Assembly: GCA_031263965.1 (NCBI GenBank) | Contig: JAISES010000466.1 | Span: 1-10,049 of the forward strand | Direction: 5' to 3' | DNA from: Prevotella sp. | GTDB taxonomy: Bacteria > Bacteroidota > Bacteroidia > Bacteroidales > Dysgonomonadaceae | Length of the DNA: 10,049 bases | In this document: piece after piece, positions 1 through 7,866 of the stretch | How the letters are laid out: each line of letters begins with the position of its first letter | Position numbering within the stretch: position 1 is the first letter of the stretch | The notes under the pieces: generated by a model | Database searches by the model: none | Seen by the model: the letters and a program-made list of their open reading frames with translations, nothing else | What the model was told of the DNA's origin: nothing | Position numbers and translations under genes: made by a program

Positions 1-230
1 TCATAACAAATGGATTGTTTGGATTGATGTATAGTTATTTAGTGACACTAATACAGCAATTTTCAGATAAACGATTGCTTATTTTACAAGGTTTCTTAAA
101 AGGTGGGAAACTTGAGTTAACTGACAGCCGTCAGCCAACTAACCGACAGCCGTCGGCCAACGATTTTATGCGGAACAAACTTGCAATAGATTGTATAAAC
201 CTCTCTTTGATGTAATCTTATTTTAGTATT
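1..230. other. Non-coding region 3' of the operon
   Basis: I see no credible gene here. Apart from the tandem hairpin repeats, the region holds a weaker hairpin with arms 87-95 (CAAGGTTTC) and 107-114 (GAAACTTG), 8 bp with one bulged G and an 11-nt loop. It also holds a short near-palindrome at 39-51 (TTAGTG-A-CACTAA). The three hairpins at 87-156 are the most likely place for transcription from the minus-strand operon to end or for its 3' end to be protected, but none has a following U-run. The segment 162-230 is AT-rich and shows nothing I can name. A minus-strand ATG at 2-4 could begin another gene off the left edge, with only one codon visible. Confidence 0.5.
118..161. repeat. Two tandem 22-bp hairpin repeats downstream of the operon
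   Basis: Unit 1 is 118-139 and unit 2 is 140-161, directly adjacent. They match at 20 of 22 positions. Each unit folds into a 5-bp stem with the same AGCC loop: CTGAC-AGCC-GTCAG at 121-134 and CCGAC-AGCC-GTCGG at 143-156. The only two differences (122 T versus 144 C, and 134 A versus 156 G) are the two sides of one base pair, so pairing is kept. No run of T follows either hairpin on either strand, so an efficient intrinsic terminator is not evident. It resembles a small REP-like intergenic element, but two copies in one place cannot show whether it is dispersed in the genome. Confidence 0.8.
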
Positions 231-2609
231 TTATTCAATTTTATTTTCTCCGGGAGACAGCGGTTTTTCTATGCCGTCATGTATGTAAACGCCCGAAAGT
301 CCTGCCGGAAGAACAATTGTACCGGTTAAACCCTTTTCTCCTTTATTCAGGCCTACGGAAATGATTCCTTTGGGATGGGCTGCTTGTCCGTTTATTTGTC
401 TCAGTATGCCTAAGTGCGGTTCTATTCTGACGGAGCGGAAACCCGGTTCCGCCGGTTCTATTCCGCATACGATGGAGAGAAAATCGTATAGCGGACAGGC
501 ACTCCACGCATGACAATCGGAACGGCTTGGCTCGGGTTCTTCTGCGAAGGTGGTTAAACCAATGTCGAGCATATCGTACCAGGGCTTCAGCATACCTGTG
601 TATTGTTCGCCCAGATGGGTTTTCTTCAAGGCGCGGAACAGGTAGAAGCGATAATAGAAGGTGGCTTGTATGAGCGAAGGGTCTGTATCCAATCGTTTGA
701 ATAGTTCCTGCTGAATAGCTACAGGCGCAGCATCAGACAAAATGCCCATGATATTGGCCTGTTGGCTGTAGCTGGTTTGTTTCAGGTCGTCCGCGAATAG
801 TTTTCGTTCGCTATCCCAACAGCGCTCCCATGTGTTATGGCGGATAGATTGGTATAGTTTCTTATACTTAGCCGATAAATCATCTTCCCCGAATTCGGCA
901 AGTAAGGCAACTGCGTCTTTCAGTGTGTAGGCCAATTGTAGCGAAAGGATAGATGAGCCGCCCGTTATCCCGCCCGGAGGTACGCCGCCCGACGGTTGTT
1001 CGCTGTTCCATGGCCACTCTTTGGGCCAATCTACAAAATTCCAATGGGGAACGGCTCCCAGCATACCCGTTTGCGGATCTATCTTGTCGGCAAACCATTC
1101 TAAGATGGTTTTGACCGTGGGGATACAGCTTTTTACAAACGCCCTGTCGTCTCTGTGCATCCAATAGTCGTGAACCATATTGATCCAATACAACGAATAA
1201 GGCGGAATGTATTGAGGCGTGCGGCTGGGATGACGGCTGGTAGTAATTCCTTCGTAGGAGCGCGACCAGTCGAACATCTTTATCGCCTTACGCATCAAAC
1301 GGTCATCGCCATCTACATATAAGGATATCAATGCCTGTATACGCGTATCTCCTACGTATTGAAGTTGCTCGTAGTAAGGACAGTCGAAATACGTTTCGTG
1401 AGCGCACAACTTAGCCGTACGCCATCCTGTTTCCCAAACGTTGCGGTGTAAAGGCTCGTCGCTTTCGAATTGTCCGTTTTCTTTAAACGGATATGCGGTG
1501 TACAGCCCATACATATCTTTAATCGTAAGCGGTTCGCCTTTTGTTTCGATATCCATCTGTATATACCGGTAGGTGCGGAACCATAACGGGCGAAACAGCC
1601 TGTCGCTTCCACCGTCGGGATAGAATTTATCGACAAAGCCGATCATTGTTTTTCCTTCGATTTCGTTCCGGTTGGCTTTTATCCTGTCTTTATAAAGCCC
1701 TTCACCGTATGTTATTTTTATGCTGCTGTTTTTCCCTCCGGATACGATTAGTTCGGGAAATGCCGATGTTAAGAACGATTGGTCTATCAGAAACGACACT
1801 TTTTTGCCGGCGGGAATTGTCAAGGGAGACCGGCCTTCAAGGAAAGCCGCCGGTATCGTAATTCCTTCACTCCTGCGGATCGCAGCCATACGCATCAGGG
1901 ATTCTTCCATCATGGGAATATCGCGCGGACATAACACCCAGTTGTAACCGGAACCATTCCCGTAAGGTTGTCCCCGTCCGGTACGCCCGGCGTTTATCCA
2001 GTTATCGTCGGAGAAGTCCGCCTTCTCCCAGCCCCAGGGATACAGGGAGGCATCAACGGCGTCCGTACAGCCCACATCTTGCAGGTAATCGGTAGACGGG
2101 GAATAGGCCGGGTTTCTGAACACTTTCCAGGTTGCATCCGTATTGACTATATCTTCTTCGGGCGTATTTCCCTGAACAATAAGGGCTGTCCGCAAGGTCA
2201 TCTGAGCGCCGGGTGTAAAAGGACTGAAATTCCAGACAACGACAGCCAATGTGTTTTTCCCTTCTTTCATGAAAGGGGCGACATCTACCGTTTCGTAATA
2301 CCAATGGGAGATATCGCCGCGCGAAGGCCCCCAGCAAACAGCTTCGCCATTGATAAACAACCGGTATCGGTTGTCTGCCGATATATTGATAACGAACGAC
2401 GAAGGTTTGCTATCCAGTGATACGGACTTGCGGAAATGATAGACGCCATAATCGTATGGCGATGCGCCCGGACAAGTAATCCAGTAGGCGGACCATCTGT
2501 CTTTCAGTAATCTTTCAGACGGTTTTACATCAAAAACAGCTTTGTTATTCGATCCGCAGTAAAAGGTGTTGCTTAACAATAGCGCCGCGAGTATTATTAT
2601 ATGTTTCAT
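231..2609 (-). CDS. GH78-like alpha-L-rhamnosidase
   Basis: This 792-residue enzyme has the GH78 domain order. Residues about 40-150 form an N-terminal beta-sandwich (NRYRLFINGEAVCWGPSRGD). Residues about 230-375 form a second beta domain (ITYGEGLYKDR, RPLWFRTYRYIQM). The (alpha/alpha)6 catalytic barrel covers about 375-710, and a C-terminal sandwich about 715-790 begins with GIEPAEPGFRSVRIEP. DCPYYEQLQYVGD spans 409-421. D409, E414 and D421 keep the spacing I recall for D567, E572 and D579 in the Bacillus enzyme RhaB, so E414 (1368-1370) is the likely general acid. GLTTFAEEPEPS places the likely base at E690 (540-542). The usual Gln-Arg after DCP is replaced by Tyr-Tyr. The start codon, 6 nt after the previous stop, gives a signal peptide (MKHIIILAALLLSNTFYC); C18 lacks a proper lipobox, so periplasmic export is likelier than lipidation. 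It probably acts with the GH106-like enzyme on imported or surface-bound oligosaccharides. It ends at a TAA, and no following gene is visible. Confidence 0.9.
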   Translation of the reverse strand: MKHIIILAALLLSNTFYCGSNNKAVFDVKPSERLLKDRWSAYWITCPGASPYDYGVYHFRKSVSLDSKPSSFVINISADNRYRLFINGEAVCWGPSRGDISHWYYETVDVAPFMKEGKNTLAVVVWNFSPFTPGAQMTLRTALIVQGNTPEEDIVNTDATWKVFRNPAYSPSTDYLQDVGCTDAVDASLYPWGWEKADFSDDNWINAGRTGRGQPYGNGSGYNWVLCPRDIPMMEESLMRMAAIRRSEGITIPAAFLEGRSPLTIPAGKKVSFLIDQSFLTSAFPELIVSGGKNSSIKITYGEGLYKDRIKANRNEIEGKTMIGFVDKFYPDGGSDRLFRPLWFRTYRYIQMDIETKGEPLTIKDMYGLYTAYPFKENGQFESDEPLHRNVWETGWRTAKLCAHETYFDCPYYEQLQYVGDTRIQALISLYVDGDDRLMRKAIKMFDWSRSYEGITTSRHPSRTPQYIPPYSLYWINMVHDYWMHRDDRAFVKSCIPTVKTILEWFADKIDPQTGMLGAVPHWNFVDWPKEWPWNSEQPSGGVPPGGITGGSSILSLQLAYTLKDAVALLAEFGEDDLSAKYKKLYQSIRHNTWERCWDSERKLFADDLKQTSYSQQANIMGILSDAAPVAIQQELFKRLDTDPSLIQATFYYRFYLFRALKKTHLGEQYTGMLKPWYDMLDIGLTTFAEEPEPSRSDCHAWSACPLYDFLSIVCGIEPAEPGFRSVRIEPHLGILRQINGQAAHPKGIISVGLNKGEKGLTGTIVLPAGLSGVYIHDGIEKPLSPGENKIE

Positions 2610-2615
2610 CGTGCT

Positions 2616-5600
2616 TTATTTATTTGATTGATTGTATATGAAAATATTAACAGGTCCTAACAAACCTGCTTTCGGATCGCCTCTGTATGGCGTGGGAATC
2701 GCTTGGTAATGATTCGACAATGTGTTGTATACCAATACTTCGATATGATTCTTTCCTGCAGAGATATAGGGGGTGATATCCATCTGGAAAGGCGGGCTCA
2801 TTAATATACCGGCTAACTTATTGTTTATCTTTACTTCGCATGTGGCAATCACATCTCCTAAATCTAATTCCGCCTTTTTGCCGGTTATTTCCGCAAGAGA
2901 AATCGTTTTCCTATAATACATGCCCCCCGAATAATGGAGTAACGCGCCGGTTTCGGCCCAGTTACCCGGTTTCAACAGCCCTTTTCCGGTAATTAGTCCG
3001 ACAGGCTCTTTAAGGATACTTGTCCCTTGATAGCCTTGTCTCGCTTTTATACCGAAGGCAACTATACCGGTTTGTTTTTTTGTCTCCTGTAAGGATACTT
3101 CAAACCGGTTCCAGTTTGCATTCGCATCAATTTGACAAATGTATTGTTGAGGTATTTCTATTCCGTCGAACCATATCTCCAACTCATTTCCATAGATGGT
3201 GAATATCATCTTTTCCATTCCCGGCGCCGATTTAAAACGGAAATACCATTTGTCGTATTTTCCTCCGTAAGGATCGAATAACAGGTGTTCGGAATTGCCC
3301 CAGCGGGAAGATATCTTTTCTGAATAAGGTGAAAGTTTCTCGGGAATTATATAACCTGACGGGTAGAAAACGATAGCACTCCGTTCCCGATTGTCGTGGA
3401 TAGAGCCCGTCTGCGAGCGATGCTTCGTTTTCTTTGTTTCTTTATATCCAGCTAATACGGAATGCCAGCCCTTCGCTAAACGGATTGTTTTGTGAATGTC
3501 GGCCTCTTGGTTATCTATCTTGATATAGCTGGGAGTTCTTCCATCTGTCTCCATCCGGTACAATCCTTCTTTATCAGCATATACGAATGTCCGGTATTGT
3601 TGATGACTGCCTTTATCTAAGATGAAGAAACCATCGCTGACTTTCCCTTTCAGACCATGATAACCTTGCGCTCCAGGATTATCCCAAACGCCGTATTGCC
3701 AGGAAAAGGATAAGGGCGCCCAATCCGTTTTCCCGGCTAATCTGCTTTCTGCCTGAGGGCCGTATCCGTATATTTCTTCCTGCCAGTTACTATCGTTGAA
3801 GTGGGGAAGCATCCAATTGCCATCGGCTGAAATATCAGGAGTATACCGAAACGAACGCGCCTCAGCCCCGATATATCCGTCGAAGGCGGGGAAGCGGTAA
3901 TCGCCCCATTTGTTCTGTAAAGTGGGAAGAAGTTCAACCTCCCATTCCCCGTCAAGCGCGAGGCTGTCAACCGGGGCTGCCTGCTTGCCTGATTCTTTTT
4001 CCATGACTGGTTCACCGGGGGAAAAGACAATCAGCGAAGCATTATCTGCCTCTTTATAAATATGTAAGACAGTACCCTCATCTGTTTGTTCTACTACCGG
4101 ATAAGGATGGATTTCACCATTGACGGCATTCCACAACTCTACTTTCCCTTTTGAACGGAAGAAACATCTTGCGCCTTTCTCCACGTCGGTTACCATATAG
4201 ACGTCCCGGAAACCGGCTTTCCTGTGTAATACCTTCCCCGAATGATTTTCAGGAATAAAATCGGGCGTTATTAATTCAGGTATTACTTTTTCTATTGAAC
4301 CGTCGGCAAGATACCAACCCACTCCGTTTAAATGATTCGTATGTTTTGTTGCCTTTATCCCTTTCTGTATATCGGTATACGATACGCCGAATATTTCTCT
4401 GGTTATCTTTTCTACGCCTGCGCCTCCTTCCCCTTCTTCATTGCTGGCATAAGGTAAATCTCCTGTAGCCAACACAATCCCTCCCGAACGGTAAAAATCA
4501 AGTATCTTTACGAAAGAAGCATGGTGAATGGCTTTCATATCTGCTAAAATAATTACTTGGTATTTCTCATCGGACATGGATAAATAATTCTCGTTTATGT
4601 GCGCTTCACGCAGAGAACGATAATCGGCGAAGTCGTAATCAAGGCCGCTGTTACTTAACCTCAGTGCTAAATTGAATGCCGAATCGGGCTTTGCTTCCGG
4701 ATAAGCCTGCATTGGCTCTGTAGGATACAGCAAGGCGATGTCGCAGACATGTGAACCTTGACTCAACAGGTAACTCATCCGTTCGGTGTATTTCAACCAT
4801 TGTTTCATATGAGGCCAATAAGGCATGCGAAAATGGAAGTCGGGTGGCGCCCATTCCCACCAACCGCCGTGTGTTGAATAGTAGAGTCCGTGCATACAAA
4901 CTAAGTTTCCTCCGGCCATGAAGTGATGGTCGATTTGTTTGGTAAGCCAGGCGGCCGAACTTTCCCAACCCATGCTATGGAATGCTTCTAACCATGTACG
5001 AGGGCGATTATATAAGTGGGCGATAGAGCTTGACACCTTCGTCTCTAAAAAACTGGACCCGGCAGAAGGAGCATCATTACCCGGTGCCGTAAACCAGCTC
5101 ATCGCCCGGAAATAATCAATATAAGCTATGGGATTTTTTCCACGGCTCAAGTTATCGCAACCGTAGATTAATCCTCTTTCAGCATGCCAGTTGTAGATAG
5201 GCTTGTAATAACGTTCTTCCGACAAGTCCATCAACACTTCAAGGTAATCTAATCGTATTTTAGGCGTAATTTCCCCAATGGGCTCTTTTAGCGCCGGTAG
5301 GTAAGGGATAATATCGTATCCTTTCCGTTTCAGGAATTCTTCCCGGAAGTCGTCCGACCATGAAAACCGGTTGATAGGGTAGGAGAGTTCGTCCTGGAAA
5401 AAGTAGTTCATTCCTTTTTTACCGTCTGCGTCCATTTTTTTCTCAAACCGGTTGAAGTATACATCAACAAGCCTTTTCCCATGTTCCGGATGAATTACAT
5501 ATCCTGGTTTTGTTGTAATAACATATACTCTATAATCGTTTCCGGCAGGCGCTTCCCATTCTACCTGTCCGTTGGAAATACATGCTGTGAGTTCTGTTTT

Positions 5601-6227
5601 TCCCGGCCAAGCCATGACGGAAAGTATATTTTCCGGCACGCTATAGGTAAATGTACTTCCGGCTTTGACGGGGATCGTATCTATCTGTAATTCGCCTTTA
5701 TATCCCGAAAAGACAGACATACTGTCTAATTCATCAGGATAATAGCCGTTGCCAATCCAGCCGACGGTATAGTCATCTAATCCTGCACCTAAACCTCTGC
5801 GTTTACATTCGCCGGAAAACCAGTTCCAGATTTCCCACCATTCATCGGAGAAGACTTCGGGTTTTCCCGGTTCTGTACGCCCGAACAGCCCATATCCGTC
5901 TTTATTATATAATGTATCCACTGCAGGGTCGGTATGTACATAGCTGACAGCAAAACCATCGGTAGCCGATGAAGACAGGATATCTAATTGTTCGCTTAGG
6001 CGCTCTTTGTTTAATGTATCTCCGTTCCACCAGTAAAAGGGAATATTTCCATATCCTTTAGGCGGATTGACAAAGCCTGGTAATACATCCAAACCGGCTT
6101 GTTTATCAGGATAGCCTTTGTTTTTGTGTGAATGTTCGGCACAATTAGCAAACAATAAAAGAACAGCGAGAAAACATATCCCGGGAGGAAGATGTTTTTC
6201 ATGTTTTTTTTTCTCTTTTATCAACAT
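2616..6227 (-). CDS. GH106-like alpha-L-rhamnosidase, multidomain, predicted lipoprotein
   Basis: This 1203-residue enzyme resembles GH106, whose members hydrolyse terminal alpha-L-rhamnose with inversion. The N-terminus is basic, then hydrophobic, ending in LLLFANC with C29 as a likely lipidation site; the lipobox is relaxed (F-A-N-C). The catalytic region begins at about residue 50 with NPPKGYGNIPFYWWNGD and includes FFQDELSYP (about 276-284) and FLKRKGYDIIPYLPAL (about 298-313). SSIAHLYNRPRTWLEAFHS (about 400-418) places the likely acid at E414 (4986-4988), by motif resemblance only. GSHVCDIALLYP (about 491-502) is also family-like. From about 755 onward the protein is beta-rich: a first sandwich with LDGEWEVELLP, a PA14-like stretch at about 875-930 (EGLYRMETDG, KGWHSVLAGY), another sandwich at about 970-1080, and a GH2-like sugar-binding domain at about 1095-1195. 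The start is the only usable ATG in this frame before the signal sequence. Nine A residues run through codons 6-8. The gene is followed after 6 nt by the GH78-like gene, so the two are probably co-translated. The family call is strong; the linkage cut is not known. Confidence 0.88.
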   Translation of the reverse strand: MLIKEKKKHEKHLPPGICFLAVLLLFANCAEHSHKNKGYPDKQAGLDVLPGFVNPPKGYGNIPFYWWNGDTLNKERLSEQLDILSSSATDGFAVSYVHTDPAVDTLYNKDGYGLFGRTEPGKPEVFSDEWWEIWNWFSGECKRRGLGAGLDDYTVGWIGNGYYPDELDSMSVFSGYKGELQIDTIPVKAGSTFTYSVPENILSVMAWPGKTELTACISNGQVEWEAPAGNDYRVYVITTKPGYVIHPEHGKRLVDVYFNRFEKKMDADGKKGMNYFFQDELSYPINRFSWSDDFREEFLKRKGYDIIPYLPALKEPIGEITPKIRLDYLEVLMDLSEERYYKPIYNWHAERGLIYGCDNLSRGKNPIAYIDYFRAMSWFTAPGNDAPSAGSSFLETKVSSSIAHLYNRPRTWLEAFHSMGWESSAAWLTKQIDHHFMAGGNLVCMHGLYYSTHGGWWEWAPPDFHFRMPYWPHMKQWLKYTERMSYLLSQGSHVCDIALLYPTEPMQAYPEAKPDSAFNLALRLSNSGLDYDFADYRSLREAHINENYLSMSDEKYQVIILADMKAIHHASFVKILDFYRSGGIVLATGDLPYASNEEGEGGAGVEKITREIFGVSYTDIQKGIKATKHTNHLNGVGWYLADGSIEKVIPELITPDFIPENHSGKVLHRKAGFRDVYMVTDVEKGARCFFRSKGKVELWNAVNGEIHPYPVVEQTDEGTVLHIYKEADNASLIVFSPGEPVMEKESGKQAAPVDSLALDGEWEVELLPTLQNKWGDYRFPAFDGYIGAEARSFRYTPDISADGNWMLPHFNDSNWQEEIYGYGPQAESRLAGKTDWAPLSFSWQYGVWDNPGAQGYHGLKGKVSDGFFILDKGSHQQYRTFVYADKEGLYRMETDGRTPSYIKIDNQEADIHKTIRLAKGWHSVLAGYKETKKTKHRSQTGSIHDNRERSAIVFYPSGYIIPEKLSPYSEKISSRWGNSEHLLFDPYGGKYDKWYFRFKSAPGMEKMIFTIYGNELEIWFDGIEIPQQYICQIDANANWNRFEVSLQETKKQTGIVAFGIKARQGYQGTSILKEPVGLITGKGLLKPGNWAETGALLHYSGGMYYRKTISLAEITGKKAELDLGDVIATCEVKINNKLAGILMSPPFQMDITPYISAGKNHIEVLVYNTLSNHYQAIPTPYRGDPKAGLLGPVNIFIYNQSNK

Positions 6228-6241
6228 AATATGTCTTGTTA

Positions 6242-6309
6242 ATAGTTAACAGATAAATTTACGCCCCAACAACTGTGAGGCGTAAATTTATACATTATCC
6301 GGTAACTAT
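6242..6309 (-). promoter_or_regulatory. Intercistronic hairpin between the susD-like and GH106-like genes
   Basis: A perfect 13-bp inverted repeat lies in the 87-nt spacer. Its arms are 6253-6265 (ATAAATTTACGCC) and 6279-6291 (GGCGTAAATTTAT), around a 13-nt loop. A second, outer stem of 7 bp can form between 6242-6248 (ATAGTTA) and 6303-6309 (TAACTAT), so most of the spacer can fold into one extended structure. There is no T-run after either stem, so a simple intrinsic terminator is not well supported. The position, after the transporter genes and before the enzymes, suits an RNA element that stabilises the upstream message or lowers expression downstream. Each arm also contains the self-complementary TAAATTTA, so a protein-binding site is an alternative. 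The structure is seen in the sequence; the function is inferred. Confidence 0.6.
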
Positions 6310-6314
6310 CGGTG

Positions 6315-7838
6315 TTAATTATATCCGGGATTTTGTGTCAACTGCGAATTTATTTGAAGCTCCCTGTAAGGGATCGGATAAATCAACCTATCCTTTGTTA
6401 GTTGATAGGTCCTCTCTTGCAGATAAGGATACAAGGCTTTCATTCGCTTTCCATGTTCAGTCATTACTTCAATAGCTTTGCCTGTACGGAGCAAATCAAA
6501 CCAACGATGATTTTCAAATGCCAGTTCATGACGACGCTCGTTTGCTACTACTTGTCCGTCTACTGTTTTTACATCCGGTAGCCCGGCACGCTGACGAACC
6601 ATGTTAATATAGGGAACAGCTTCGGCAGCCCGGCCTTGTTCCACTAAACATTCAGCCAATAACAGTAATACGTCTGCATACCTGTATACCGGCCAATTGT
6701 CGTCTGTATTCTTTATTTTGGCATGCGGATGCCTGTATTTGTTAATGAAATAGAAGAAAACAGGATAGTTATCAATCTCAGAATCTCCTATAGTTAAGAC
6801 TTTTTCGTAAACAAAACGCCCGTATTCGTCATTGCGCCCTGCTATGACGGCAATAGACGGATATATACGTAAATCCCCTTCTTCATAGGAATCCACCATT
6901 TCCTGTGTAGGTAAGTTCCATCCGGCATCTGAAATTGTGTTACTGCCTGATACGCCCGTGATAATTTCCGCTTCGGCGGTTCTTGGGATAAAGTAATACA
7001 GCCAGTTGCTTTGCTGTCCCTGGTCTCCTTGCTGGTATTGTACTTCAAACAACGACTCTTTATGATTCTTTTTTGACGGCTCGTAAATGTCGGCATAATC
7101 AGGAAGTAGTTCATACCCCATTTTCATGATTTCCCTTAATTGAGCTTCCGCACCCTGATAGTCTTTTGTTGATTTTGTCATAAGTACATAAGCCAGTAGC
7201 ATACGCGCCGTTCCTTGTGTGGCTCTTCCATTTTGCGGGAATTGTACGACAGGTAGTTTGGTAATGGCGTCGTTCACGTCGGCCAGTATTTGCTGATACA
7301 CGTCATCAATCGGTGAACGAGGAAGAAATGTGTCACCGGGTACATTCACTTCTTCCAAATACAGGCATACATCCCCATAGTAACGAACCAATTGAAAATA
7401 AAAGAAGGCCCTTAGGAATTTCATTTGTCCGATAGCGCTGTTTTTAAAACTTTCGGAAAACGGTTTGCCTTCTATCTTGCTTAATACCGTATTAACTCTT
7501 GAGATAGCGGCATAACATCCATAATACATATCGTCGCTGACAATATTTTGTTGATCGTCGATAAAATCGGCGATTTCTTCATATTGCCTTTGCGCCCGGT
7601 CTGCTTCATAACGGAAATAATGTGTGTTATCAGATCTCATTTCCGATACCAAAGCGCCATATACGCCGTAAATGCCCCGTAATCCTTCATAAGCGCCGTT
7701 AATCGCTTGGGTAAAATGTTCTTCCGTTTGAAAAAAAGTAGATTCGTTTAACTGATGCTCAGAAGATAAATCTAAGAAATCAGAAGAACAAGAGGTCGAT
7801 AATAAGCCTATAATACTTATATATATCCATTTTTTCAT
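6315..7838 (-). CDS. SusD/RagB-like surface glycan-binding lipoprotein
   Basis: This 507-residue protein has the usual SusD length. I chose the ATG at 7836-7838 because it gives a lipoprotein signal, MKKWIYISIIGLLSTSC, with the lipidated cysteine at C17. After the cysteine comes SSDFLDL, which resembles Bacteroidota surface-export signals. The frame extends upstream to 7955, but that would overlap the susC-like gene and bury the signal peptide. A second ATG at 7862 is possible but also pushes the signal inward. Family motifs include GQMKFLRAFFYFQLVRYYGDV (about 137-157), YRYADVLLLLAECLVEQGR (about 385-403), RRHELAFENHRWFDLLRTGKA (about 435-455) and the C-terminal PIPYRELQINSQLTQNPGY. The first and third are shown here in shorter form: FLRAFFYFQLV and ELAFENHRWFDLLR. 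The fold is TPR-like helices that bind glycan and cap the SusC barrel. The AGAGAA-like leader is weak, as is usual in this phylum. The ligand is unknown. Confidence 0.95.
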   Translation of the reverse strand: MKKWIYISIIGLLSTSCSSDFLDLSSEHQLNESTFFQTEEHFTQAINGAYEGLRGIYGVYGALVSEMRSDNTHYFRYEADRAQRQYEEIADFIDDQQNIVSDDMYYGCYAAISRVNTVLSKIEGKPFSESFKNSAIGQMKFLRAFFYFQLVRYYGDVCLYLEEVNVPGDTFLPRSPIDDVYQQILADVNDAITKLPVVQFPQNGRATQGTARMLLAYVLMTKSTKDYQGAEAQLREIMKMGYELLPDYADIYEPSKKNHKESLFEVQYQQGDQGQQSNWLYYFIPRTAEAEIITGVSGSNTISDAGWNLPTQEMVDSYEEGDLRIYPSIAVIAGRNDEYGRFVYEKVLTIGDSEIDNYPVFFYFINKYRHPHAKIKNTDDNWPVYRYADVLLLLAECLVEQGRAAEAVPYINMVRQRAGLPDVKTVDGQVVANERRHELAFENHRWFDLLRTGKAIEVMTEHGKRMKALYPYLQERTYQLTKDRLIYPIPYRELQINSQLTQNPGYN

Positions 7839-7866
7839 ACCATATTCTCTTTTAAAATTCATGAAA

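Noticed and set aside
1..4. Possible minus-strand start codon for a gene off the left edge
   Set aside because: Only one codon is inside the window and the leader shows no clear ribosome binding site, so it cannot be supported as a feature.
118..161. Possible minimal CRISPR array
   Set aside because: The two units abut directly with no spacer between them and no cas gene is present, so this is a tandem repeat.
15..215. Plus-strand open frame of 66 codons in the left intergenic region
   Set aside because: It begins with TTG, reads through the tandem hairpin repeats and has no recognisable domain or credible leader. The repeats explain its low-complexity middle.
1968..2420. Plus-strand open frame of 150 codons opposite the GH78-like gene
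   Set aside because: It lies entirely antisense to a well-supported coding region, and its product shows no family features. Other antisense frames opposite the GH78, GH106 and susC-like genes fail for the same reason.
6011..6202. Minus-strand frame with a signal-like start inside the GH106-like gene
   Set aside because: After the hydrophobic stretch the product has no domain and stops after 63 codons, while the overlapping frame encodes a full enzyme. It is kept only as a slippage observation.
6254..6290. TAAATTTA sequences read as a Bacteroidota -7 promoter element
   Set aside because: They lack the final G of the TAnnTTTG consensus, and I find no TTTG-type -33 element at proper spacing. 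Both copies are explained by the inverted repeat.
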